Below, one piece after another: positions 42,860-53,377 of a stretch of 64,000 nt of DNA. The translations under genes were made by a program, and so were the position numbers. The stretch comes from Tiliqua scincoides (Eukaryota > Chordata > Lepidosauria > Squamata > Scincidae), in NCBI RefSeq assembly GCF_035046505.1, contig NC_089821.1, positions 7,524,718-7,588,717 of the forward strand, in the 5' to 3' direction. Under the pieces are notes generated by a model. That model worked only from the letters and a program-made list of their open reading frames with translations. It ran no database searches and had not been told where the DNA came from. Each line of letters starts with the position of its first letter. Position 1 is the stretch's first letter.

Positions 42860-43650
42860 CAGTCAGTTCTTGTTATCCTCGAGGGTTAAGTTCCTGGAAA
42901 ACCTAGTGGATACCAAATTAGCAGATACTGAATCAACAAGCCTATGGAGAAAATGGGGTTAGATTCACAGGGACCCTCTTCACCATTCACTATATGAACT
43001 TTATAAACCTGAATCTTAAAGTCTATGGGGTTCTGTGATAACAAGGGCTTATCAACATCTCCAACATCTGATGCTTCCTTTTCTGTTCTGGCTATCCCTT
43101 GACTCACTGAAGGTTGCTGGCCCAGGAATGTGGCCTCAGAGTTCAGCAGTGGGGAGGGGGTTGCTTTACCTGTCCTCCTACTCCACCAGTCTCTCGGCTC
43201 CTTCCCTTGGCTTTCCCCAGCCCCAGAGCAACCCTCAAGTAGCCTTTCGGAGACATCATCAGTCTCTCATCATCACCAGGATTGGGAAGATTCAGCTGGA
43301 GTTCCGGAGATGGTGTCCAAGAAGGTGGGGCAAGTGTGGAAGCGGACATAAATGTGTCCAACAATTCTCCACGGGCCAATACCAATGCCCATTTGATGTG
43401 GCACCAGCACTGTATTAGCGGATAACGAGTCACAGATTATGAGAGGGCACCAGGATGCAGGTCTCTTGTTATCTGGTGTGCTCCCCGGGCCATTTGGTGG
43501 GTCGCTGTGAGATACAGGAAGCTGGACTAGATGGGCCTATGGCCTGATCCAGTGGGGATGTTCTTATGTTCTTATGAGAGATGGGCATCAATTCTGCCCC
43601 TTGCAGATAAGTGAATTCATGGGTAGTGAATTCGCAGGTAAAGAGAAATG
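42860..43650 (+). mobile_element. DNA transposon family P, copy 1
   Basis: Begins CAGTCAGTTCTTGTTATCC. Shares long blocks with 49263-49902: GGAAAACCTAGTGGATACCA, TTAGCAGATACTGAATCAA, TTCAGCAGTGGGGAG, GAGATGGTGTCCAAGA. The far side has GCGGATAACGAG, then a CR1 tail insert, then CTTGCAGATAAGTGAATTC. A pogo/Tigger-like element is possible from the ends; no transposase is present. Confidence 0.65.
43443..43576 (+). mobile_element. CR1 3' UTR inserted in family P
   Basis: GAGGGCACCAGGATGCAGGT to GGGGATGTTCTTATGTTC. TTATGAGAG before and after is a probable 9-bp target duplication, partly overlapping the CR1 tail. Confidence 0.85.
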
Positions 43651-44407
43651 ACTATTTGCTTTGAAATCTAAAGCATGAGATTCTGCTGCACCGTCTATAT
43701 TGCTGTACTCTAAAAGTGGAATGACGTTAAAGCTCTGAAAAGTGTGCGAATTGGATCCAAGCTTATTAGGAGAGAGGGGGAGAAAAAAGCTTAAAAAGCC
43801 AAAAACCATTTCTAGCTCTGATGTTCACTGTTATCTGCATATAAAGCAAATGACTCTCTCCCATGGCTTTGTTGACAGCCTCACAAGATGAGTTGCTGTT
43901 AAAAATCAAGAGGCAAAATAAAACCACAAAGGCACAGCGTGGTCCCTGAACGGAAATGCAGAGAGAAGGGGACGTGTCAACCTAGACTAGCAGCCCCAGA
44001 GTACACCTGACTGCTGTGAAGACTGTTACAGTTAATTTAGATTGCTGTTCTCCTGTGTCTCCAGGAGACACAGGACAGCTTCACTTTCACCAAAGCCAGG
44101 AACTAATATTGAGAAAGCGTGCTTTGGTATAGTAGCCTATGGAAATGCTTTACTGCACTAACTGAAGTTTGCACTCCTAGGGTTCAAGTGGCATCCCAAG
44201 GATGGAAATGGAGGCAATCTATTCTGGCCCATTTGCAAATCAACCGCTACAAAGTCATTTGTTTTCCTTACTGCAAATAATTCCAGGGCTATTTCGGTTG
44301 GAATGAGATCTCTTTGATAACCCGCTGAATCTTATGCAAGGATTCTTTGCTTTTTGGCCCTGTGGCTAATACACTGAATCATGACATCTTGGTCCAATAT
44401 ATAAATA
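43651..44407. other. no recognisable feature
   Basis: Non-coding; contains a near-palindrome CTCCTGTGTCTCCAGGAGAC around 44050 and little else. Confidence 0.4.
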
Positions 44408-44492
44408 GTTGTTACTGTTAATAAGAATATTTATATACTGCTTTTGAATAGACAGGTTCATAAAGCAGTTTACAGAGAAAATCAAATAAGTA
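44408..44492 (-). repeat. R-family repeat, 3' end only
   Basis: Minus strand reads TTTGATTTTCTCTGTAAACTGC..AGCAGTATATAAATATTC..AACAGTAACAAC, the 3' end of family R. Confidence 0.7.
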
Positions 44493-44515
44493 AATGGCTC
44501 ATGTTCATAGTCTTA

Positions 44516-44991
44516 TGGCCTAATCCTGTCCTCCACCAGTCCATAGCACTCAGCACAAGTGGATCTCACACTCCATTCTGTGGGGGGAAACCAAGTGGCC
44601 TGAGAGATGTAAGTTACTTACCTTCCCATAGGCTGCCTGGCTGCCAATGGGTCTCCTTGGATCTATGCCAGATATTCCGGGGGGGGGGGATATCATAGCA
44701 GAGAAAGGGGATAGGATCTCAGCATGCACCACTACTACCACCAAGATCCACTTCTTTCTGCCTCCTGCCCTATCTGCTCCCCATCCAAATCCACCCACAA
44801 ACCACTTCAAATCATTCCTACTGCTGACCTACCTGCTTGAGTGGAGCATCTGGAAACTGCTGTTGAGGCTGCTATTTGTGCTGGTGGTCCAGCCATGCAT
44901 GGTGGCAGTGAAGCTTCCCCTTCACCAGTTCAGGACTTACAGTGGTGGACCACGAGATCTGCCACTGTATGCCCTGGATAGGGTTGGGCTG
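44516..44991. mobile_element. Harbinger-like MITE (family G, copy 3)
   Basis: Ends TGGCCTAATCCTGTCC and (minus strand) CAGCCCAACCCTATCC, flanked by TTA at 44513-44515 and 44992-44994. A 3-bp TTA/TWA duplication is typical of PIF/Harbinger elements. Body is non-coding. Confidence 0.65.
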
Positions 44992-45072
44992 TTACAGACC
45001 TCACAGACCCCACAGCAACTTCTTCCCTGCACTGGAACAGAAAACAAGATTTAAGCAACAAATTCATTTCTT

Positions 45073-45438
45073 TATTTCTTTACTCAGTGTGTTACTGAGT
45101 ATTTCTTTACTCAGCGTGTGGTTGTTCTGTGGAACTCCTTGCCACAGGATGTGGTGATGGCATCTGGCCTGGATGCCTTTAAAAGGGGATTGGACAAGTT
45201 CTGGAGGAAAAATCCATTATGGAAAAATCCATTACGGGTTACAAGCCATGACGTATGTGCAACCTCCTGATTTTAGAAATGGGTTATGTCAGAATGCCAG
45301 ATGCAAGGGAGGGCACCAGGATGAGGTCTCTTGTTATCTGGTGTACTCCCTGGGGCATTTGGTGGGCCGCTGTGAGATACAGGAAGCTGGACTGGATGGG
45401 CCATGGCCTGATCCAGCGGGGCTGTTCTTATGTTCTTA
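45073..45438 (+). mobile_element. CR1 LINE 3' end
   Basis: C-terminus WNSLPQDVVMASGLDAFKRG and 3' UTR to TTCTTATGTTCTTA. Two small tandem duplications: TATTTCTTTACTCAG twice at 45073-45115, and GAAAAATCCATTA twice near 45215-45235, the second breaking the frame. Confidence 0.9.
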
Positions 45439-46383
45439 TTTCTCAAGGAGAAGTCATTCTTTCTTTCAGTTTTTTTGGGGGGACATTTATGCTCCATTTC
45501 ACGTAATCTACCTTTGGAGTTTTTTTCTGTAAACTACACACTTTAATAATGATACAGGAGCCACAATGACAATCAGTTTGCACTTGTTATTCTAAGCCCA
45601 GTTTCACAAGCCAGTAATGGTGTGTGCAGAGGCAAACCAGAGTATAACACTCTACTGTTGCTGCTGGATGAAATCAGGGTAGGGAGAGGAGTGAAGGAAA
45701 CATCTTATGCTTTTGAGGTGATGAAGCTGAAGGTGGCATACGGGGACTAGGCAGAGCATACATTGAAATGCCTCACATGAGGAGATGCCAACAGTGTTTG
45801 GAATGGCCACAGGCCATTGAGATCATTGTCCCATTGGTATCGTGGTCACCACCTAGGGCACCTGTACTGTACTTTTCAACTAAGCACCTTCATTTTCCTT
45901 TGCCAGTGCCCAGAGGTACTTGACAACACACAGATTCCCTCTCCGCTTTGGTTATAGTCTGCACTGGGACCAAGTGCTACGATCCATGCACCCTCCCTTG
46001 TGCATGGCACAGCACTGCAAAAGTGTCCACAGCTTGTTGATTTATGACATATTTGTATTCTATGGTGGCTATTATATGGTGTGTGTGTGTGTGTGTGTGT
46101 GTAAAATTGCTCTGTTTGCCTGGGACATAATCGACTGAGCAAATCCTGGAGGACCGACTCAGTTTTCCTACCTGAAAGTCCAACACCCATAAATATTCAA
46201 GCTCAGCAGGGAATTGAGCTCCCTTTCCTCTGTAAAAACTCTGTAGGTTTTGATTGTTTTATGATGGAATTTTATTTTATCTTATTTTTGCCTGCACAGT
46301 TGGCTTTAGGTTTTTCAATGCTTTATAGACCCTTGCCTTTTTATTAGTTCTGTGTTCCCTGTTGATTTTATGTTTTATACACC
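45439..46383. other. mostly unassigned; (GT)n at 46079-46101
   Basis: Non-coding apart from an 11-unit GT microsatellite. Confidence 0.5.
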
Positions 46384-47119
46384 TGCTGTCACCACCGGCA
46401 TCTCACTGTAAACAAGAATGTTGTATCTCAGTGGGTTATTTTCTGTTAATGACCTGTGATACAGTATATAAATAAACCCAAGAGGAGTCCACAGGTGCAG
46501 TTTCTTAGAAATATTGCAATAAGGCTGGGGTAATGTTCAGAAGTTCTTTAAAACTTTGCTTATACTTGACTTTGAAAAAGAAAGTCAGAGTGCAATTCAG
46601 CAGAAGTATTGACGCAATGACATGGATTCACGATCAACCCTGACTATCAGGAGCCATGCTGCTTTTGGTTTTTCTGTGGCTCTGCACTGGACAGATGTTG
46701 ATGTAGCTGCACCTGAAGTGACACAGTGCCACCGAGACTGATTGGTGAACAGCCCTGTTCAGCCAAGGAACACTTTACAAGGTTCCCAACATGGAGAAAC
46801 AGAAAGAAGATTGCAAGAATGCTGGGACTGACCCAATGGAAGAATATGAAAATCCAGACTCTGGGTGACAGGATGACCCCGCTGTACAGAAAGCCAGTCA
46901 ACAGCACTCCTTCTCAGAAGGCATCCAGAAGATATCTCAGAAGGCATCCAGGGTTGGAGCTACTAGAGAGACATACCAGAGAGACAGGTATCTAGAAGTT
47001 CCCTAATTTCCTATATACCCAGGGTGGACAAACCACAGCTCAGAAGTTATATGCAGCTCTTTGACATATAGTGTGCTGCTCTCAGAAATACATTGGCTGA
47101 GTTCCTTTTTGCATCAAAT
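46384..47119 (-). repeat. segment duplicated in copy A (locus B)
   Basis: In reverse complement this matches 41777-42512 with only a few per cent difference. It lies directly beside the 5S SINE at 47120-47261, as in copy A. It stops at TGCTGTCACC with no LINE tail. It has a TATA-like GTATATAAATAAAC near 46464 on the plus strand; its origin before duplication is unknown. Confidence 0.85.
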
Positions 47120-47456
47120 GGTTGGCAACCTTCAGTCTCGAAAGACTACGGTATAAGCCTACAGCACTCGGTATTCTCAGGCGGTCTCCCATCCAAGTAG
47201 TAACCAGGCCTGACCCTGCTTAGCTTCTGAGATCAGATGCGATCAGGCATGTGCAGGGTAACATAAAAGGTAAATAAGAAATTTTCAAGCTTCATAATTA
47301 TTTACCAGCTATAAACTGAGAATCCACTGGATCAAAACATATGTTTAATGTTCATGGTGAGTAAATATATTTAAGAATTTCTTAAATATTGTGGCTCTTA
47401 AACATCTGAAGTTTACTGTATGTGGCTCTTTCATTAGGCAAGCTTGGTCACCCCTG
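47019..47456 (+). mobile_element. hAT element with perfect TSD, host of a 5S SINE
   Basis: Left end CCAGGGTGGACAAACCACAG, right end (minus strand) CAGGGGTGACCAAGCTTGCC. CTATATAC at 47011-47018 and 47457-47464 is an exact 8-bp target duplication. Without the SINE the element is about 295 bp, non-coding. Confidence 0.85.
47120..47261 (-). mobile_element. 5S rRNA-derived SINE, monomer (locus B)
   Basis: Minus strand runs from GTTACCCTGCACATGCCTG through TTGGATGGGAGACCGCCTGA to the tail ACCGTAGTCTTTCGAGACTG. It is near full length and lies within the hAT element. Confidence 0.92.
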
Positions 47457-47464
47457 CTATATAC

Positions 47465-48713
47465 AACCCCTGGATGACCACAGTGAAAAATTTGTAGGAT
47501 CATTTGGTGATAATGGTGCTTTCTCTTTTACAGCTCCTGGAGAATGGGGTGGGACTCAGGCACCTGCTCAGTGAAAGCCAAGTGCTGGCATTGATGTGGC
47601 AGGAGACGGGAATTAGTATTTTGCAAATGGCAATTGTAAACCTAGTAACACATGTGGGATGAACCTATGATCAACTTGCATATGGAGAAGTGTTCTCACA
47701 CTTGTGTATTGTTTATATGCAGGCTTGTGCTACTCCTACAGATTTCTGGATTGGATAGTGAATGTTGGATGTATTCTGTAGTTTATGTTAGATCTCGTAA
47801 GAAACATTTGTCCACTCGCCATCCAGTTTGACTAGAGCCGAGCAAAACAATCTCCTGTTTTTAAGCCATGCGCAAATGCTGCCCCTGTTTGATTGAGCTG
47901 TAAAGCGTAACATTCTAATCAAAATATGGACAAACTGTGACACGCTGCCAAAGACAAGTCTGTGTCAGAGTCTTTCTCTTGAAAGAAGTGTAAATAACGG
48001 CCCTAATTTAACAAAGGTGCAAACGTGGAAAATTGAAGTACTGATAGAAACCTCTATCTTGAAGGGAGGGGGGGAAGATGTCGTGTTTGTAAAGAACATC
48101 TTAAAAGTTAATGAGCCATGATGGACTTACCATTCCTCATTTCTGTTTGCCCATCCATCAAAATATTCATTCTTTGTTTGGAGAAGTAAAGGGCCTGAAA
48201 TTAATCAGATCTCCTTTTGACTCCTGTTTCTTTCCGATAATGTCCTACTGTTTTATACAAATTAAATGTCATCAGAATACCTCTAAAAATGTCATTATGT
48301 GAGCAATAATGGCTACAGAAATGTAAAACCAGATGGCACCTTCACAAAGCCTATTGAAATGGACTGCCAGTTTTCGGTAGCATTTAGGGATGGTTTGGAG
48401 CAATGCTGATGACCTTAGTCATCTTTTTGTACATTGTTTGGCATGCCAATTTAGAAAGGTGATTAGTATTTTAAAGTGAATGCATATAGCAACTAATCTG
48501 TATAAGTTGTGACTACTGTGGACCTTGCCTGATGAGAAGCCATTAGCCAATGTTGGAATGTAGACCTCAAGGTTTGAGTTTCCGTTCATCTATGAATTGG
48601 ACAAGGTGATTTTGGTTTGGGCTAGTCATTTTTTCTCATGGAGCTTGTGCAAGGTTAAAGTAGGGTGATCATTGGCTTGCCACTCTGATCTCCTTAGAGG
48701 AATCATTTAAGAC
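47465..48713. other. no recognisable feature
   Basis: About 1.2 kb of AT-rich non-coding DNA; candidate single-copy sequence. Confidence 0.4.
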
Positions 48714-49221
48714 CAGCGGTTTTCAAACTCTCAAGGAGTAAATTGTTGTGGGGCAAGGAGGAAGGCAGCAACACGATCCCCAGGATAAGGCAAGGGGATG
48801 CTGCCAAGGATAAGGGAGATTTCTACTTACCTACAACAGGCTCCAACCTCATGGGGGTTCTGGGGGGCCTGCAGATCCCTCTCAAACCTGTAAAGCCTGT
48901 GCTTCCCAAACCTGTAAAAAGTAAAACAACTCCCACTTCCTGTTTTTGTCACAAAACTGGAAATGGGTGGGTTTTTAGGGGTTTTTTTTTTTTTCCAGAA
49001 GTTTGGATACTTGGGGAGCACTGCACTTGGGTCTGCAGATTTCCCGCCCCCCCAAGGCTGAAGTTGGCTGCAAGTAAGTAGAAGCCCCCCCAACCTGTAC
49101 CTGGCTGCAAAATGATCCTGGGGGTTGCATTGCTTCATTCCTCCCTTCCCTTCCCCTTAAGGGGCCAGAGACAGGGCTTCTCAGGCTGGGGTGTCATGAT
49201 GGCCCAGTTTGAGAACCTCAG
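48714..49221 (+). mobile_element. hAT-like non-autonomous element
   Basis: Ends CAGCGGTTTTCAAACTCTC and (minus strand) CTGAGGTTCTCAAACTGGG. Flanks TTTAAGAC and ACTTGAGAC are only loosely alike. Inside are a T-run near 48980 and no transposase. Confidence 0.6.
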
Positions 49222-49262
49222 ACTTGAGACAACTGGCATATATCAGCTACCACACATATACC

Positions 49263-49902
49263 ATCAGTTAGGTTCCTGGAAAACCTAGTGGATACCAAAT
49301 TAGCAGATACTGAATCAATGAGCCTATGGGGGAAAAATGGGGTTAGGTTTGCCATACATTCTATGAACCTTATGAACCTGAATCTTAACTTGAAATCTAT
49401 GGAGCTGGGTGATAGTGAGGGATCATCAACATCTCCAACATGCTTTCTCCTCCATGCTGGCTATCCCTCAACACATTGAAGGTTGCTGGCCAGAGTTCAG
49501 CAGTGGGGAGTGGGTTGCTTCACCTCTGTTGCTTCAGTCCTCCTCTTCCACCTCTTCCAGTCTCTTGGCAGCTTTGCTGGGCTTGCCCCAGCCCCAAAGC
49601 AGTCCTCAGGTAGCTTTCCAGAGACCTCTCATCATCATCATCACTAGGGTTTGGAAGGTTCAGCTGGAGTCCCTGAGATGGTGTCCAAGATGGTGGGGCA
49701 AGTCTGAAAGTGGACACCAATGTTTCTGACGAAGCTGCATAGGACAATTCCAATTTGATGTGGAAAATTGACCCAGTCCAGATGACTTTCAGCTTGCACT
49801 GGCAGAGTATTTGTGGATAACAAGAACAGAGTCATAGATATCAAGAAAATGGTGCCAAGTCTACCATTTGCAGATAAATGCATATAAAGAGAACTGACAG
49901 TA
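49263..49902 (+). mobile_element. DNA transposon family P, copy 2
   Basis: Second copy of 42860-43650, uninterrupted across the site where copy 1 holds a CR1 tail. It lacks the first 25 bp or so. Right part carries GTGGATAACAAGAACAGAG and TTTGCAGATAAATGCA. Confidence 0.65.
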
Positions 49903-51112
49903 ACCATATTCTTATATACACAACTGTAAACAGCCATTTAAATGTGCCCATATTTGTTCCTGTGAGTAATCTCATATGAGTGATTCACTACAAGGAGTAA
50001 ATTTACCAGGTTGGTAAATCTTAAAGGAATGCCATGCATCCATTGAGTATCATATTCATTCCACTGAATCAGCTGAGGAGGGGGGCAAGGAAAGTTCAGG
50101 ACCACGGCAATTACTCTAAATGCAATTTAAAAAAGGAATATATTCACCCTGAAATATTCTTTCTTGTTGCAAGTAAAGGCTCCTAATCTATATCTTGAAT
50201 ACTATTTGACATCCTGCTCTCAAAAAAAGGACCTGCTGTAGGCCTGGATATGTATTTCTGAATAGCCCTCTTCGTTTATTATCTTCTCTTCTTCAGAGAC
50301 CAGGGTTAATTTAAATCACAAGTTACCCACTTTAAGTATTTTTTTTGTTTAGTCTTGTTTGTTAGCTTCCTTAAACCTTTGCAGGTTAAAATTCCACTTG
50401 TTGGGGGCGGAGGAGGGAACCTTCTGGGAAATAAAAACATACCGTTAAAAAAAATCAAAGTTGACTTTAAATAAATATTTGGTTGTTTTTTTTCAAATAT
50501 TGATACATTGGTGCATAGTGACTATATACTTCAGCTGATGAGAAATTCAGTCTACTGAATGGCTGTCCATTACTATTATAGTTCTGGTTTATAAATAGGT
50601 CTCAACCAGAATGCATGACTTAAGCCCATAACAGGCCATGGAGCTTTCTTTGTGATAAATAGGCACTAAAGCAAAGCCTTGGCAATCTCCTATATTATTT
50701 AAGGAAGCAATGATCAAAGGAAAGAGGGTACAAAGAACTCGCAGCCTCGTATTTTCTGCACTGATGCAGAGATATTGTCATCCGTGGTGAATACAATTAC
50801 TACCAAGGAGTGCTGGAGAGGTGCTGTTAAGGCTCACATTTATAAATCTCAGCTGAAGGTTAGACGCAGAGGAGTAAAGAAAGAAGCCAAGCAACATCCA
50901 GACTTCTGTGACTATTTATGGGGGTATACTGTATAATTATATCACTCTTTCTCCCCCCCAGCTTAGTTATTCTTTTTTTCCAGCACTTTACTCTTGATGT
51001 AACCAATGAACACAAAGTCAATTCCCCTATAATTACACAACCATTTTATGACAGCATTAGGTGCTGATTTCTGAAGCAGTGCGCTCATTCAGCCTTTGCA
51101 CCGAGAGTGTCC
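49903..51112. other. no recognisable feature
   Basis: About 1.2 kb of AT-rich sequence with no named repeat or gene. Confidence 0.4.
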
Positions 51113-51305
51113 CGTGGCATAGCTAGAGGGGGTGCAAAGCACTAAGTTTGGCAGGGAGCCTCACTGTGGTGTGCAAAGGGCCCCTTCCCACTTTCTGAGC
51201 CATTCTGGGCAGTGGCATTTACCCAGAAGTGGAGCGGATGTTTGCACACCGTGGTGAAGCTCCCTGCAAAACTTTGTGCTTTGCACCCCTCTAGCTATGC
51301 CACTG
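51113..51305. mobile_element. fold-back MITE family F
   Basis: Ends CGTGGCATAGCTAGAGGGGG and (minus strand) CAGTGGCATAGCTAGAGGGG; arms GCAGGGAGCCTCACTGTGGT and its partner pair. The centre is shortened relative to 31155-31369. Confidence 0.85.
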
Positions 51306-51679
51306 AGGGGGCCTTATCTGCTTTCACAGTAATGTCTTGGTTAGTTTTTGCTCCAGCTGGGGCCGGGGGAGGGCCTGCCCGTGACTCTTGCTCACTTCCG
51401 TTGAACATGCTTCCATTGAATACATCCGGTCCTCTCTCCCTCAGGCACCGCCCCATCCAAAGTGTGAAAATATTGCAGCCTGAGGGCCATTTGACTGTGC
51501 CTGGAGGGGCAGGCACCTCACTGTGTAGCTTATGCTTCAGCATGGAATCTTCCATGCCAGGGCATCGTGAAGAAAGTGAGGCGAGCAGAGCACTGCAGCT
51601 GAATGGCCCTCCCTCCTACCCACCACTGGGTCTTATTAGTTTGAAATTGTCCCCATTCCCCCCCCAAATATGACAGTAA
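51306..51679. other. no recognisable feature
   Basis: Open frames without domains. Confidence 0.4.
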
Positions 51680-51687
51680 TGCCACTG

Positions 51688-52383
51688 TCCAGACTCACAA
51701 AGAGAGTCTGGTCCAACAAGAAGCTGACGGAACATACCAAGATCCAGGTCTACAGAAGCTTGCACTTCTGTACTGCAGCGAGTCATGGACTCCTCACTCA
51801 CAACAGGAGAGGAAACTGAATGCTTTCCACATGCGCTGCCTCCGACGTATTCTCGGCATCACCTGGCAGGACAAAGTTCCAAACAACACAGTCCTGGAAC
51901 GTGCTGGAATCCCTAGCATGTATGCACTGCTGAAACAGAGATGCCTGCGTTGGCTCAGTCATGTCGTGAGAATGGATGATGGCCGGATCCCAAAGGATCT
52001 CCTCTATGGAGAACTCGTGCAAGAAAAGCGCCCTACAGGTAGACCACAGCTGCGATACAAGGACATCTGCAAGAGGGATCTGAAGGCCTTAGGAGTGGAC
52101 CTCAACAAGTGGGAAACCCTGGCCTCTGAGCGGCCCGCTTGGAGGCAGGCTGTGCAGCATGGCCTCTCCCAGTTTGAAGAGACACTTGGCCAACAGTCTG
52201 AGGCAAAGAGGCAAAGAAGGAAGGCCCATAGCCAGGGAGACAGACCAGGGACAGACTGCACTTGCTCCCAGTGTGGAAGGGATTGTCACTCCCGAATTGG
52301 CCTTTTCAGCCACACTAGACGCTGTTCCAGAACCACCTTTCAGAGCGCGATACCGTAGTCTTTCGAGACTGAAGGTTGCCAAC
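51688..52383 (+). mobile_element. 5' truncated LINE copy (3' 696 bp)
   Basis: Longest truncated relative of the 35786-39401 LINE. From SRLTKRVWSNKKLTEHTKIQ codons through the WLSHVVRMDDGRIPKDLLYG block to the zinc finger and tail. A small deletion near 51757-51766 (ACAGAAGCTTGCACTTCTG for the longer normal sequence) breaks the frame, which is open again from 51831 for 175 codons. TGCCACTG at 51680-51687 and 52385-52392 is an 8-bp flanking repeat. Confidence 0.93.
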
Positions 52384-52504
52384 TTGCCACTGCCAGGTGC
52401 TTTGGCACTGCCACCCATCCTGCTGAGATGGGAGGCAATGGGGGTGGGAACCCCACTCGTATCATTGTCTTCTTGGTACTAGTTGCCATGTCTCTGTATA
52501 GGTC

Positions 52505-52975
52505 CTCCTGTAGCTCAATCCTGTATCCCGTCAGCCCACAGCACCACTGTTGGAGTGCACACTTCATGATATGCAGGAAGGACACCAGACAGCCCAGGAA
52601 AGGCAAGTAAAAGGTTTTTCCCCTCCCCATAGGCTGCTGGCAATTTAGATGGTGTAGGTCTGGTGAAAGTCAGGGGTGGGCGCCAGGAAAAGGGAGATAG
52701 GATCTTGGTCTGTGCTGCTGAGATCCTCCTCCTCCTCCTGCCCCTGGCTCAGCCAGCTCCCTGCTCCAAACCGTCCACAATCCTACCCTGTTCTGCACCC
52801 CCCCAACTTACCAGTGGCAATGTGTAACAGAGGCAGTTCAACAGTTGCTGTTGCCCACACATGGCTTTCATTTGCAGCCCACAACATGTTAGAGCAATTT
52901 CAGCAGCATTGTTCCCAGACTTACACTGATCGCGACATCTCTTAGCTCAATCCACGGATCGCATTGGGCTAATGG
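52505..52975. repeat. GC-rich MITE family G, copy 4
   Basis: Ends AGCTCAATCCTGTATCCCG and (minus strand) TAGCCCAATGCGATCC. Body aligns loosely with 44516-44991 (CTCCCCATAGGCTGC, CTTACACTGATCG). Non-coding. Confidence 0.5.
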
Positions 52976-53377
52976 AGAGAAACCTGGAAGCTACAATTCC
53001 ATGTCCGTGAATGAAACATCTTGATGAACTATGAGGTCTGTTAAAAAAAAATAAAAGACAAAATTGCATAGGTCGTCCTCTGGAATGATTTTGACAAGGA
53101 GCACCCACCCAGCACATAAATTACTTCATTGGCATAGTGGAGTGTAGGGAACACACCTGCTCCTCCACTGTGTGAAATGAATCACCACACTGGGTAATGT
53201 ATGAACTTGGGCATTAATTTACTTGCCCACAGAGGCTGGGAGCACCTGCAGTAACTCAGCAGTTCTCACAATGGTGCTCTTTTGGCCTTTTACATCATGT
53301 AATGAGTTTGCAACTTGGTGTAGTGTAGGGGCAATAAACCAGGACGTTTCAGCTCATCATTAGGCTTTAGACACGAC
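52976..53377. other. no recognisable feature
   Basis: Non-coding. Confidence 0.4.

Noticed and set aside
7003-47261. 5S rRNA genes at 7003, 18111, 29005, 41470 and 47120
   Set aside because: Each has diverged 5S sequence, no terminator T-run and a LINE-type 3' tail, often with target duplications. They are SINEs.
9539-52418. Similar antisense open frames (about 97-130 codons) over every LINE 3' end
   Set aside because: They follow from the codon pattern of the sense ORF and share its boundaries; no independent start context or domain. Treated as shadows.
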